NCBI RefSeq assembly: GCF_000730605.1
Contig: NZ_BBIS01000028.1
Span: forward strand, 1 to 64,000
DNA: 64,000 nucleotides
Reading direction: 5' to 3'
Origin: Pseudomonas monteilii NBRC 103158 = DSM 14164
Lineage (GTDB): Bacteria > Pseudomonadota > Gammaproteobacteria > Pseudomonadales > Pseudomonadaceae
Within the stretch, counting starts at the first letter, position 1. Each line of letters opens with the position of its first letter. The notes beneath the pieces were generated by a model. That model worked only from the letters and a program-made list of their open reading frames with translations. It was not told the DNA's origin and ran no database searches. Shown here in pieces: positions 27,041-35,417 of the stretch. A program made the translations under genes and the position numbers.

Positions 27041-27773
27041 GTTGTACCGTCGGTTTCCGGGCTGCCGGAAACGGCGTTCGGCACACACGACGTCTCATGG
27101 TCGGTGCCAAGGTGCGCAAAGGGTGGCCGGGCCACCCCCGTGTCGAGCGACGTTCGGCACCAGCCGGTTGCCCAGCCTGCCGTTGTCGCGACGACGCGTC
27201 CTGTTTGCTGCGGTGCCAACAAGGCCCCGGTGGCTTCGAATAGGAATCCGAATCAACCAAGCGGGCCTTGTGCACTCAGTCAGGAGGAGGAATCAACCGT
27301 CAGCCGTGGACGCCCGGGGGCATCTGTTCAGGACCTTATCCGCTCGCCAGCCGTCAGTGGGCTGGTGGCCGGACGCGGTGCTACACGGTCCGAGGGCTGT
27401 GCATCTCCACCCTGCACGTATCCCTGATAATTCGGGTGCTGCCGCGCGCTGAATCCGCAACGGGTTGCATTTTTCGCCACTGCAGGTACTGCACTGGCGC
27501 CATTCATGTCCAAGGCAGGTATTTCCGAAGCATTCGCCGTGCGTTGCGTGGAAGCGACGGGGCGGGCAGAGGTGCAGCGAAAAGAATCGGGTAAGCAGGT
27601 GAAACACCGCACTTGTCGTTTTTTTTCGGTCTTCTCTACACGGCGCTGGTGGCGATTCCAGGCAATTCGGTAAACTGGCGAAAACCCCGTAGGACGGCCT
27701 CGCGTCCTGGAGAATTGCGTTGGTCAGGGCCGGCAAAGAGCCTGGTGCCGCTGGCCTGCCGCTTTTGGCGGCG
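27041..27773 (-). promoter_or_regulatory. Long rne 5' leader
   Basis: From the predicted start site near 27773 to the rne ATG is about 730 nt with no coding feature I can support. A hairpin with arms GTTTCCGG / CCGGAAAC ends roughly 20 nt before the ATG, and a GGCCGGGCCACC-type GC-rich structure lies near 27125. In E. coli the rne leader is 361 nt and binds RNase E for autoregulation; this longer leader is a good candidate for the same job, which I infer from position only. Confidence 0.55.
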
Positions 27774-27779
27774 TTCGCG

Positions 27780-27808
27780 ACTATAGCAGCAATGATTAAG
27801 TGCTTCAA
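27780..27808 (-). promoter_or_regulatory. Predicted sigma-70 promoter of rne
   Basis: Reading the minus strand, TTGAAG (27808-27803) is followed after exactly 17 bp by TATAGT (27785-27780). Start would be near 27773. It overlaps the promoter region of the divergent rluC gene. Confidence 0.65.
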
Positions 27809-27821
27809 TTCCATAAAAAAT

Positions 27822-27830
27822 TGTTATGAT
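27822..27830 (+). promoter_or_regulatory. Predicted extended -10 promoter of rluC
   Basis: TGTTATGAT fits the extended -10 form TG-N-TATGAT. The -35 region would coincide with that of the rne promoter and is poor. The start site falls at about the rluC ATG (27837), implying a leaderless message, in line with the lack of a ribosome site. Confidence 0.55.
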
Positions 27831-27836
27831 CCCGCC

Positions 27837-28793
27837 ATGACGACCAATACCCCTCCGACTTCCGGCGTTCAGCTGATCGAAGTCGCGCCGGAGCTTGCCG
27901 GCCAACGCATCGACAATTTCCTCATCACGGCCCTCAAGGGCGTGCCCAAAACCTTGGTCTACCGCATCCTGCGCAAGGGTGAAGTGCGGGTGAACAAGGG
28001 GCGGGTCAAGCCGGAGTACAAGATCCAGGCTGGCGACATCGTGCGGGTGCCACCCGTCCGCCTGCCGGAGCGCGACGAGCCGGCGCCGGTGGCCCAGGGC
28101 CTGCTGCAGCGCCTGGAGGCCGCCATTGTCTACGAAGACAAGGCGCTGATCGTGATGAACAAGCCGGCTGGTATTGCCGTGCACGGCGGCAGCGGCCTGA
28201 GCTTTGGCGTGATCGAAGCGCTGCGCCAACTGCGGCCGGACGCCAAGGAACTGGAGCTGGTGCATCGCCTGGACCGCGACACCTCCGGCCTGCTGATGAT
28301 CGCCAAGAAGCGCAGCATGCTGCGCCACCTGCATGCCGCGCTGCGCGGCGACGGTGTCGACAAGCGTTACATGGCGCTGGTGCGCGGCCACTGGCCCACC
28401 TCGAAGAAGCAGGTCAATGCGCCCTTGCTCAAGAGCAACCTGCGCTCCGGCGAGCGCATGGTCGAAGTGAACGAGGAGGGCAAGGAAGCGCTGACCCTGT
28501 TCCGCGTGCTGCGCCGCTTTGGCGAGTTCGCCACCATTGTCGAGGCGCGTCCGATCACTGGGCGTACCCACCAGATCCGCGTGCACACCTTGCATGCCGG
28601 GCACATGATTGCCGGCGACAGCAAGTACGGTGACGAAGACTTCAGTCGCGAAATCCGCGAGCTGGGTGGCAAGCGCCTGTTCCTGCACGCCTACGCGCTG
28701 ACCGTGCCACTGCCGGACGGTGGTGAGCTCAAGCTTGAAGCGCCCGTGGATGAAGTGTGGGCGAAAACCGTTGAGCGTCTGAGTGCGTCCTGA
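27837..28793 (+). CDS. rluC: 23S rRNA pseudouridine synthase RluC
   Basis: RluC converts uridines 955, 2504 and 2580 (E. coli numbering) of 23S rRNA to pseudouridine. The 318-residue protein has an S4 RNA-binding domain (about residues 20-80, [20 protein letters not shown]) and a catalytic domain with [19 protein letters not shown], the Asp near residue 145 being catalytic, plus [13 protein letters not shown]. The ATG at 27837 was chosen because family members begin this close to the S4 domain; no Shine-Dalgarno sequence precedes it. It is divergent from rne, as in E. coli. Confidence 0.95.
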   Translation: MTTNTPPTSGVQLIEVAPELAGQRIDNFLITALKGVPKTLVYRILRKGEVRVNKGRVKPEYKIQAGDIVRVPPVRLPERDEPAPVAQGLLQRLEAAIVYEDKALIVMNKPAGIAVHGGSGLSFGVIEALRQLRPDAKELELVHRLDRDTSGLLMIAKKRSMLRHLHAALRGDGVDKRYMALVRGHWPTSKKQVNAPLLKSNLRSGERMVEVNEEGKEALTLFRVLRRFGEFATIVEARPITGRTHQIRVHTLHAGHMIAGDSKYGDEDFSREIRELGGKRLFLHAYALTVPLPDGGELKLEAPVDEVWAKTVERLSAS

Positions 28794-28796
28794 TCT

Positions 28797-29471
28797 ATGA
28801 AAAAAGGCTATGAGCTACTGATCTTCGACTGGGACGGCACACTGGCCGATTCCATCGGGCGCATCGTCGAGGCCATGAACGCCGCTGCCGATCGTGCCGG
28901 TGAGGCGCAAAGCAGTGACGAGGCGGTCAAGGGCATCATCGGCCTGGCCCTGGGCGAGGCCATTCATACCTTGTACCCGCACCTGGCACCTGCGCAGGTC
29001 GAAACCTTCCGTCAGCACTATGCCGATATCTACATGGCGCTGGACCAGCAGCCTTCGCCGTTGTTCGACGGCGTTGTCGAGTCGCTGGACGCCTTCCGTG
29101 CCGAGGGTTACCGCCTGGCGGTGGCTACCGGCAAGGCGCGTCGCGGCCTGGATCGGGTGCTCAGGGCCAATGGTTGGGAGGCGTTCTTCGATATCACCCG
29201 CGCCGCCGACGAAACCTGTGGCAAGCCGCATCCTTTGATGCTTGAGGAAATCCTCGGCCATTGCGGCGTCGAACCCGGGCGTGCGCTGATGGTCGGAGAT
29301 TCGGCGTTCGACCTGCAAATGGCCAGCAATGCCGGTATGCATTCGGTGGCGGTGGGCTATGGTGCCATGTCGCTGCAGGCGCTGGCCGAATTCGGCCCGC
29401 AGGTGTGCATCAACCACTTTTCCCAGCTGCGCGAGTGGCTGGCTGGTTCCGCAATTCCACTTCCAAGGTAG
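28797..29471 (+). CDS. HAD-superfamily hydrolase, phosphoglycolate phosphatase-like
   Basis: This is a 224-residue cytoplasmic phosphatase of HAD subfamily IA. Motif I is FDWDGTLADS with the nucleophile Asp11 and Asp13, motif II is VATGKARRG, and motif III/IV is KPHPLML ... MVGDSAFDLQMA. The cap domain is helical. It lies 3 bp after rluC and 6 bp before sppA, so it is probably co-transcribed with both. Substrate is unknown; Gph-like annotation would be by similarity only. Confidence 0.92.
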   Translation: MKKGYELLIFDWDGTLADSIGRIVEAMNAAADRAGEAQSSDEAVKGIIGLALGEAIHTLYPHLAPAQVETFRQHYADIYMALDQQPSPLFDGVVESLDAFRAEGYRLAVATGKARRGLDRVLRANGWEAFFDITRAADETCGKPHPLMLEEILGHCGVEPGRALMVGDSAFDLQMASNAGMHSVAVGYGAMSLQALAEFGPQVCINHFSQLREWLAGSAIPLPR

Positions 29472-29477
29472 GTAAGC

Positions 29478-30467
29478 ATGGCAGATGAATGGAAAGCCCC
29501 CGAGGCCGAGCCCGAGGAGCGTGAAGAGCGCAAAAGCTGGAAGCTGCTGGAGAAGACCCTGCTGGCCAGCGTGCAGGAGCAGCGTCGGTCGCGGCGCTGG
29601 GGCATCTTCTTCAAGCTGCTGACCTTCGTCTACCTGTTCGGCATCCTGGCGTTGTTCACGCCGCTGATGGACATGGACAAGGCCGCGTCGCGCAGTGCCA
29701 GCCATACCGCGCTGGTCGAGGTGCGCGGGGTGATTGCCGATCAGGAGGCCGCCAGCGCCGACAATATCGTCAAGAGCCTGCGCGAGGCGTTCAAGGACAG
29801 CAAGACCAAGGCTGTGGTGATGCGCATCAACAGCCCGGGTGGCAGCCCGGTGCAGGCGGGTTATGTGTATGACGAAATCCGCCGTTTGCGGGCCGAATAC
29901 CCGGCCATCAAGCTGTATGCGGTCATTGCGGACCTTGGTGCTTCCGGTGCCTATTACATCGCCAGTGCGGCGGACGAAATCTATGCCGATAAAGCCAGCC
30001 TGGTCGGTTCCATTGGTGTGACGGCGGCCGGCTATGGTTTTGTCGGCACCATGGAGAAGCTCGGCGTGGAGCGGCGTTCTTACACGTCGGGTGAGCACAA
30101 GACGTTTCTCGACCCGTTCTCACCGGAAAAGCCTGATGAAACCCGGTTCTGGCAGGGCGTGCTGGACACCACGCACAACCAGTTCATTGCCATGGTCAAG
30201 CAGGGCCGTGGCGAGCGCCTGAAGGACAAAGAGCATCCAGAGTTGTTCAGTGGCCTGATCTGGTCGGGTGAACAGGCCAAGGCGCTGGGGTTGGTGGACG
30301 GGCTGGGCAGTGCCAGTTATGTGGCGCGTGAGGTCGTTGGTGAGAAAGAGTTGGTGGACTTCACCGTTCAGGAGTCGCCGTTCGACCGCTTCTCCAAGCG
30401 TGTAGGGGCTAGCGTGGCCGAGCACCTGGCGATGTGGATGGGGTTCCAGGGGCCGCAGTTGCGCTGA
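29478..30467 (+). CDS. sppA: Signal peptide peptidase SppA, short form
   Basis: This 329-residue inner-membrane serine protease of family S49 degrades cleaved signal peptides. A charged cytoplasmic N-terminus rich in Glu/Arg is followed by one membrane helix (about residues 47-66, FKLLTFVYLFGILALFTPL). The protease domain includes INSPGGSPVQAG, DLGASGAYYIASAADEIYAD with the nucleophile Ser, and KASLVGSIGV with the catalytic Lys region. Length matches the short single-domain SppA rather than the 600-residue E. coli form. Confidence 0.93.
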   Translation: MADEWKAPEAEPEEREERKSWKLLEKTLLASVQEQRRSRRWGIFFKLLTFVYLFGILALFTPLMDMDKAASRSASHTALVEVRGVIADQEAASADNIVKSLREAFKDSKTKAVVMRINSPGGSPVQAGYVYDEIRRLRAEYPAIKLYAVIADLGASGAYYIASAADEIYADKASLVGSIGVTAAGYGFVGTMEKLGVERRSYTSGEHKTFLDPFSPEKPDETRFWQGVLDTTHNQFIAMVKQGRGERLKDKEHPELFSGLIWSGEQAKALGLVDGLGSASYVAREVVGEKELVDFTVQESPFDRFSKRVGASVAEHLAMWMGFQGPQLR

Positions 30468-30499
30468 AGGTTCGTTGCGCGGTCTGCGGCGCCTGATTA

Positions 30500-30527
30500 A
30501 TCGAGCGCCGCCCGCGCGGCGCTCGAT
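30500..30527. other. Strong hairpin between convergent sppA and maf
   Basis: The arms ATCGAGCGCCG / CGGCGCTCGAT are perfect (11 bp, CCCGCG loop). There is no T-run on either side, so it is at best a partial terminator or a 3'-end stabiliser. Confidence 0.5.
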
Positions 30528-30556
30528 CTGTCGGGCGCAACAAATCTCAAGGCGGG

Positions 30557-31135
30557 CTAAGGGATAACCACGCCTTCCTTGGTCAGCATATCCACCAGCC
30601 GAATCAACGGCAGCCCGATCAGGCTGGTTGCATCGCACCCATGCGTGCTCTGGAACAGGCTCACCCCCAATCCCTCAGCCTTGAAGCTTCCTGCGCAATC
30701 CAGTGGCTGTTCCGCCGTCACATAGCGCTCCACCCGCTCCCTGCTCAATTCGCGCAGCGTCACCGTAAACGGCACGCAGTCCACCTGGCAGTGCCCGGTC
30801 GCAGTATTGAGCAATGCCAGCCCGGTCAGAAAACTCACCTGCTGCCCGCTGCACTCCAGCAGTTGCTCGCAGGCCCGCTCGAACGTGTGGGGTTTGCCCA
30901 GCACCTGTTCGCCCAATACTGCAACCTGGTCCGAGCCGATGATCAGGTGTTCGGGGTGGCTTCCCGCCAAGGCTTCGGCCTTTTGCCTGGCCAGCCGGCG
31001 CACCAGGTCCACGGCGGGTTCATCAGCCAGGCGCTGCTCGTCTATATCGGGGCTTGCCCAGGTGAAGGGCAGGCGCAGGCGTGCGAGCAGTTCGCGGCGA
31101 TAGGCAGAGCTGGAAGCCAGTAGCAAAGGAAGCAT
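30557..31135 (-). CDS. Maf-family nucleotide pyrophosphatase (YceF type)
   Basis: This is a 192-residue house-cleaning pyrophosphatase. It starts MLPLLLASSSAYRRELLARL with the SSSxxR phosphate-binding motif, and has the catalytic region LIIGSDQVAVLGEQVLGKP. Members of the YceF group hydrolyse m7GTP. An AGGAG site supports the start at 31135, 12 codons inside the longest open frame. It is divergent from yceD by under 100 bp, the arrangement also found in E. coli (yceF / yceD-rpmF-plsX). Confidence 0.93.
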   Translation of the reverse strand: MLPLLLASSSAYRRELLARLRLPFTWASPDIDEQRLADEPAVDLVRRLARQKAEALAGSHPEHLIIGSDQVAVLGEQVLGKPHTFERACEQLLECSGQQVSFLTGLALLNTATGHCQVDCVPFTVTLRELSRERVERYVTAEQPLDCAGSFKAEGLGVSLFQSTHGCDATSLIGLPLIRLVDMLTKEGVVIP

Positions 31136-31193
31136 GGTAGACTCCTGAATCAGTTGAACAAATTCTATCACGCACGATGCCGCCTAATTTCCT

Positions 31194-31222
31194 TTGACAG
31201 GGGCGGGGGGCATCCCTATTAT
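31194..31222 (+). promoter_or_regulatory. Sigma-70 promoter of the yceD-rpmF-plsX-fab operon
   Basis: TTGACA (31194-31199), a 17-bp spacer and TATTAT (31217-31222) make a near-consensus promoter. The start would fall at about 31229, only 2-4 nt before the yceD ATG. Confidence 0.8.
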
Positions 31223-31231
31223 GCTGCGCCT

Positions 31232-31759
31232 ATGTTGAATGACCCGATTCCACCTCACGTTGACCCGCGCAAATTAGCCGATCGTGGCGTAACCCTTAAC
31301 GGTTCGCTGCAACTCGCTGATTTGGAAAGACTCTGCGACCCGCTTTCCGACAATGTCGGTACGGTGCAGGCGAAGTTCGATTTTGAACGAGATGAACAGC
31401 ACGTCGTGGTTATCCACAGCGAACTGGACGTCGAAGTCAAGATGGTTTGCCAGCGTTGTCTTGAGCTGGTCACCCTGCCGATTCACAGCGAATGTACTTA
31501 CGCCGTGGTGAAGGAGGGTGCGAATACCCAGTCGTTGCCGAAAGGCTATGACGTGCTGGAACTGGGCGAAGATCCTTTGGATCTGCAGGCATTGATCGAG
31601 GAGGAGCTTCTGCTCGCCTTGCCAATCGTGCCTGCTCATCATCCGGAAGAATGCCAGCAGCCGGCGGGCGCAGACGAGCCCGAATCGAGCAAGGACGAGG
31701 TATCGCGGTCCAACCCGTTCAGTGTTTTGGCGCAGTTAAAGCGTGACCCAAACGTTTAG
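31232..31759 (+). CDS. yceD: DUF177 protein YceD
   Basis: This is a 175-residue YceD/DUF177 protein, encoded next to rpmF in most proteobacteria and implicated in 23S rRNA/50S assembly in plants and bacteria. The CQRCLELVTLPI segment carries a CxxC pair and the C-terminus has the conserved DPLDLQALIEEELLLALPIVP. The start at 31232 follows a near-consensus promoter by a few bases and has no ribosome site. A longer frame starts 26 codons upstream but would run through the promoter. Confidence 0.92.
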   Translation: MLNDPIPPHVDPRKLADRGVTLNGSLQLADLERLCDPLSDNVGTVQAKFDFERDEQHVVVIHSELDVEVKMVCQRCLELVTLPIHSECTYAVVKEGANTQSLPKGYDVLELGEDPLDLQALIEEELLLALPIVPAHHPEECQQPAGADEPESSKDEVSRSNPFSVLAQLKRDPNV

Positions 31760-31772
31760 GAGTTAATCAATT

Positions 31773-31955
31773 ATGGCTGTTCAGCAGAACAAAAAATCCC
31801 GCTCTGCCCGTGACATGCGCCGTTCGCACGACGCCCTGTCGGAAAACGCGCTGTCGGTAGAGAAAACCACCGGTGAAGTTCACCTGCGCCACCACGTTTC
31901 GCCAGAAGGCGTATACCGTGGTCGCAAAGTGGTCGACAAGGGCGCTGACGAGTAA
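31773..31955 (+). CDS. rpmF: 50S ribosomal protein L32
   Basis: This 60-residue ribosomal protein starts [20 protein letters not shown]. The zinc-binding Cys residues of some L32 forms are absent, as is usual in gammaproteobacteria. A TAGGAG site is present. It is placed between yceD and plsX in the conserved operon linking translation and lipid synthesis. Confidence 0.97.
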   Translation: MAVQQNKKSRSARDMRRSHDALSENALSVEKTTGEVHLRHHVSPEGVYRGRKVVDKGADE

Positions 31956-31958
31956 TCC

Positions 31959-32969
31959 TTGTCCGCTCAGATCATCGCGATCGACGCAATGGGCGGGGAC
32001 TTCGGTCCCCGCAGCATTGTCCAGGCTAGCATTGCCTGCCTTTCTGCTACTCCCTCGCTGCACCTGACCCTCGTCGGTCAACCCTCACTCCTGGAAGATC
32101 TTGTCAGCGGCCTTGCGGCTGCGGATCGCGCGCGTCTGCAGATTGTCGCCGCCAGTGAGGTGGTCGGCATGGATGAGCGGCCCTCCCAGGCATTGCGGGG
32201 CAAGCCGGATTCGTCGATGCGCATCGCCCTGGAACTGGTGCGTGACGGCAAGGCCCAGGCCTGCGTCAGTGCCGGCAATACCGGCGCGCTGATGGCGCTG
32301 TCCCGTTTCGTGCTCAAGACCTTGCCGGGTATCGACCGGCCCGCCATGGTGGCCGCAATTCCGACTCAGGCGGGTTACTGCCAGTTGCTCGACCTGGGTG
32401 CCAATGTCGATTGCAGTGCCGAAAACCTCTACCAGTTTGCCGTGATGGGCTCGGTGGCTGCTCAGGCCCTGGGTGTGCATCGTCCACGGGTGGCGCTGCT
32501 GAACATCGGCACCGAGGACATCAAGGGCAATCAGCAGGTCAAGCTGGCTGCCAGCCTGTTGCAGAATGCCCGTGGGCTTAACTACGTGGGTTTTGTCGAA
32601 GGTGACGGGCTGTATCGTGGTGAGGCCGATGTGGTGGTGTGCGATGGGTTCGTCGGCAATATCCTGCTCAAGTCCAGCGAGGGGCTGGCGACGATGATCG
32701 CTGCGCGCATCGAGCAGTTGTTCAAGGGCGGCGTGTTGTCGCGGGCGGCCGGGGCGGTGGCCATGCCGCTGCTCAAGCGTCTGCAGGCCGACCTGGCGCC
32801 GGCGCGGCACAATGGTGCCAGTTTTCTGGGGTTGCAGGGCATTGTCATCAAGAGTCATGGCTCGGCGGGCGTGCAGGGCTTCCAGAGCGCCATCCAGCGG
32901 GCGTTGATCGAGATACAGGAAAACCTGCCGCAGCGCTTGCATGGGCGCCTTGAAGACCTGTTGCCTTAG
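31959..32969 (+). CDS. plsX: Phosphate acyltransferase PlsX
   Basis: PlsX makes acyl-phosphate from acyl-ACP for phospholipid synthesis. The protein has 336 residues and begins [20 protein letters not shown]. The start is a TTG at 31959, 3 bp after the rpmF stop; no ATG fits because the conserved IAIDAMGGD motif begins a few codons later. [14 protein letters not shown] and [13 protein letters not shown] are family motifs. The TTG start and weak ribosome site may keep expression low relative to rpmF. Confidence 0.95.
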   Translation: MSAQIIAIDAMGGDFGPRSIVQASIACLSATPSLHLTLVGQPSLLEDLVSGLAAADRARLQIVAASEVVGMDERPSQALRGKPDSSMRIALELVRDGKAQACVSAGNTGALMALSRFVLKTLPGIDRPAMVAAIPTQAGYCQLLDLGANVDCSAENLYQFAVMGSVAAQALGVHRPRVALLNIGTEDIKGNQQVKLAASLLQNARGLNYVGFVEGDGLYRGEADVVVCDGFVGNILLKSSEGLATMIAARIEQLFKGGVLSRAAGAVAMPLLKRLQADLAPARHNGASFLGLQGIVIKSHGSAGVQGFQSAIQRALIEIQENLPQRLHGRLEDLLP

Positions 32970-33096
32970 GCATTTTGCCCATGAAGTGCTTAAATGTGAC
33001 CGCTTGGTCTGTGTATCCATCCAAGTTTTCAGATTCCGCGCCTGGCCCAGGGCCTGGCGCACCCTATCCGACGACAAGATCATAAGGGCTTGTTCA

Positions 33097-34035
33097 ATGT
33101 CTGCATCTCTCGCATTCGTCTTTCCCGGTCAAGGTTCCCAGTCGCTGGGCATGCTCGCCGAGCTCGGCGCCGAGAAGCCAGTGATCATCGAAACCTTCAA
33201 GGAAGCGTCCGAAGCACTGGGTTACGACCTGTGGAAGCTGGTCCAGGAAGGCCCTGAAGAGCAACTCAACCAGACCGACAAGACCCAGCCGGCCATCCTC
33301 ACCGCGTCCATCGCGCTGTGGCGCCTGTGGCTGGAAGAGGGCGGCGCGCAGCCAGCCTTCGTTTCTGGCCACAGCCTGGGCGAATACAGCGCCCTGGTCG
33401 CTGCGGGCAGCATCACCCTGAAAGACGCTGTTCGCCTGGTCGAGCGCCGCGGTCAGCTGATGCAGGAGGCCGTACCGGCGGGTCATGGTGCCATGGCTGC
33501 CATTCTCGGCCTGGACGACGCTGTGGTCGTTGAAATCTGCGCCGAAGCCGCTGAAGACCAAGTGGTCAGCGCCGTCAACTTCAACTCGCCAGGCCAGGTG
33601 GTCATCGCTGGCAATAAAGCTGCCGTGGATCGCGCCATGGAGCTGTGCAAGGCCAAGGGCGCCAAACGCGCCCTGCCGTTGGCGGTCAGCGTGCCGTCGC
33701 ACTGCGCCCTGATGAAACCGGCGGCCGAGCGCTTTGCCGAGTCGGTCAACGCCATCGAGTGGAAGGCCCCGCAAATTCCAGTGGTGCAGAACGTCAGCGC
33801 TGCTGTTGCCGCCGACCTCGATGCACTCAAGCACGACCTGCTGGCGCAGCTGTACCAGCCTGTGCGTTGGGTGGAGTGTGTGCAGACCCTGGCCGCCAAC
33901 GGTGCGGTCAACCTGGTCGAGTGTGGCCCGGGCAGGGTCCTGGCTGGCCTGAACAAGCGTTGCGCCGATGGCGTGACCACTTACAACCTCAACACCCCTG
34001 ATGCCGTTGCCGCCACCCGCGCGGCACTGGCCTGA
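33097..34035 (+). CDS. fabD: Malonyl-CoA:ACP transacylase
   Basis: FabD moves malonyl from CoA to ACP to feed fatty acid synthesis. The 312-residue protein starts SASLAFVFPGQGSQSLGM. The nucleophile Ser is in SGHSLGEYSALVAAG and the catalytic His in VPSHCALM. An AAGGG site supports the ATG at 33097; the frame is open upstream into plsX. It is followed by fabG after 15 bp. Confidence 0.97.
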   Translation: MSASLAFVFPGQGSQSLGMLAELGAEKPVIIETFKEASEALGYDLWKLVQEGPEEQLNQTDKTQPAILTASIALWRLWLEEGGAQPAFVSGHSLGEYSALVAAGSITLKDAVRLVERRGQLMQEAVPAGHGAMAAILGLDDAVVVEICAEAAEDQVVSAVNFNSPGQVVIAGNKAAVDRAMELCKAKGAKRALPLAVSVPSHCALMKPAAERFAESVNAIEWKAPQIPVVQNVSAAVAADLDALKHDLLAQLYQPVRWVECVQTLAANGAVNLVECGPGRVLAGLNKRCADGVTTYNLNTPDAVAATRAALA

Positions 34036-34050
34036 TTTGGAGAAGCTTGC

Positions 34051-34791
34051 ATGAGCCTGCAAGGTAAAGTTGCACTGGTCACCGGCGCCAGCCGTGGCAT
34101 TGGCCAGGCCATCGCCCTCGAGCTGGGCCGCCAGGGCGCGACCGTGATCGGCACCGCCACTTCGGCGTCCGGCGCCGAGCGCATCGCTGCCACCCTGAAA
34201 GAGCACGGCATCACCGGTACCGGCATGGAGCTGAACGTGACCAGCGCCGAGTCCGTTGAAGCGGTACTGGCCGCCATCGGCGAGCAGTTCGGCGCACCGG
34301 CCATTTTGGTCAACAACGCCGGCATCACCCGCGACAACCTGATGCTGCGCATGAAAGACGACGAGTGGTTCGACGTGATCGACACCAACCTGAACAGCCT
34401 CTACCGTCTGTCCAAGGGCGTGCTGCGTGGCATGACCAAGGCACGTTGGGGCCGTATCATCAGCATCGGCTCGGTCGTGGGTGCCATGGGTAACGCCGGT
34501 CAGGCCAACTATGCGGCCGCCAAGGCTGGCCTGGAAGGCTTCAGCCGCGCCCTGGCGCGTGAAGTGGGCTCGCGTGGCATCACCGTCAACTCGGTGACCC
34601 CGGGCTTCATTGACACCGACATGACCCGCGAGCTGCCAGAAGCGCAGCGCGAAGCCCTGCAGACCCAGATTCCGCTGGGCCGCCTGGGCCAGGCTGACGA
34701 AATCGCCAAGGTGGTTTCGTTCCTGGCATCCGACGGCGCTGGCTATGTGACCGGCGCTACCGTGCCGGTCAACGGCGGGATGTACATGTAA
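34051..34791 (+). CDS. fabG: 3-oxoacyl-ACP reductase
   Basis: FabG is the NADPH-dependent reductase of the type II elongation cycle. The 246-residue SDR protein has the cofactor motif TGASRGIGQAIA, NNAGITRDN, the catalytic Ser in ISIGSVVGAMGN, and Tyr/Lys in NYAAAKAGLEGF. The C-terminal GYVTGATVPVNGGMYM is typical. It sits in the fabD-fabG-acpP-fabF cluster. Confidence 0.97.
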   Translation: MSLQGKVALVTGASRGIGQAIALELGRQGATVIGTATSASGAERIAATLKEHGITGTGMELNVTSAESVEAVLAAIGEQFGAPAILVNNAGITRDNLMLRMKDDEWFDVIDTNLNSLYRLSKGVLRGMTKARWGRIISIGSVVGAMGNAGQANYAAAKAGLEGFSRALAREVGSRGITVNSVTPGFIDTDMTRELPEAQREALQTQIPLGRLGQADEIAKVVSFLASDGAGYVTGATVPVNGGMYM

Positions 34792-34915
34792 CACTGCAAC
34801 TCAATGTGACGGATTTCGTAAAAAAAGAGTCATACTGCGAGCCTAAAATCCGTTATAAAGCTGCAACCAGATTCCAGGCAGCGGGTGGGGTGGCTAGCTT
34901 GAAGGTGCGTTTCGC

Positions 34916-34943
34916 TTGAAAAGCGAACGTCTTTCTATAAAAT
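34916..34943 (+). promoter_or_regulatory. Possible internal promoter for acpP
   Basis: TTGAAA (34916-34921) and TAAAAT (34938-34943) are 16 bp apart in the 202-bp AT-richer gap between fabG and acpP. A dedicated promoter would explain how ACP is made in large excess over its neighbours. Confidence 0.45.
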
Positions 34944-34993
34944 TAGCCACCGGCCAGCTGCCTGACATATATCCATTAGGAGTAAACCTAGGT

Positions 34994-35230
34994 ATGAGCA
35001 ACATCGAAGAACGCGTCAAGAAAATCGTCGCCGAGCAACTGGGCGTCAAGGAAGAAGAAGTGACTCTCGAGAAGTCCTTCGTTGATGACCTGGGTGCCGA
35101 TTCGCTTGACACCGTTGAGCTGGTGATGGCTCTGGAAGAGGAATTCGAGACCGAAATCCCTGACGAAGAAGCCGAGAAGATCACTACCGTTCAAGCTGCT
35201 GTAGACTACGTCAAAGCCCACCAGGCCTAA
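34994..35230 (+). CDS. acpP: Acyl carrier protein
   Basis: This is the 78-residue acidic carrier for fatty acid intermediates. The phosphopantetheine attachment Ser is in [20 protein letters not shown] (about residue 37). The start at 34994 has an AGGAG site. A strong terminator follows at 35260, so acpP can be made as a short abundant message. Confidence 0.98.
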   Translation: MSNIEERVKKIVAEQLGVKEEEVTLEKSFVDDLGADSLDTVELVMALEEEFETEIPDEEAEKITTVQAAVDYVKAHQA

Positions 35231-35259
35231 GACGCTTTAGTCGACGCTTCTTGTCGGGG

Positions 35260-35296
35260 AAAACCGCACTGCCTTCGCTGGCGTGCGGTTTTTTCT
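35260..35296 (+). terminator. Terminator after acpP
   Basis: The arms AAACCGCAC / GTGCGGTTT are followed by a T-run (GGTTTTTTCTTT). It separates acpP from fabF, so fabF is partly independent. Confidence 0.85.
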
Positions 35297-35417
35297 TTGC
35301 GAGCGCCCCGCATTTTCAAGGCTGCTTCGTTCACCGCGCACCAAGAGCCTGTTGCCATTCCATTCCTGCGCTTGAATGCAATGCCAAGAGACTCTGTTAT
35401 TAGAAAAGGAGAGTACT

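Noticed and set aside
23681..27427. A plus-strand open frame of 1,248 codons opposite rne.
   Set aside because: It is kept open by the APREER repeats and high GC of rne; its protein is a low-complexity Phe/Trp/Leu/Arg string, and rne on the other strand has all family motifs.
33094..34794. A 566-codon minus-strand frame opposite fabD-fabG.
   Set aside because: It covers two well-supported genes and has no ribosome site or family motif.
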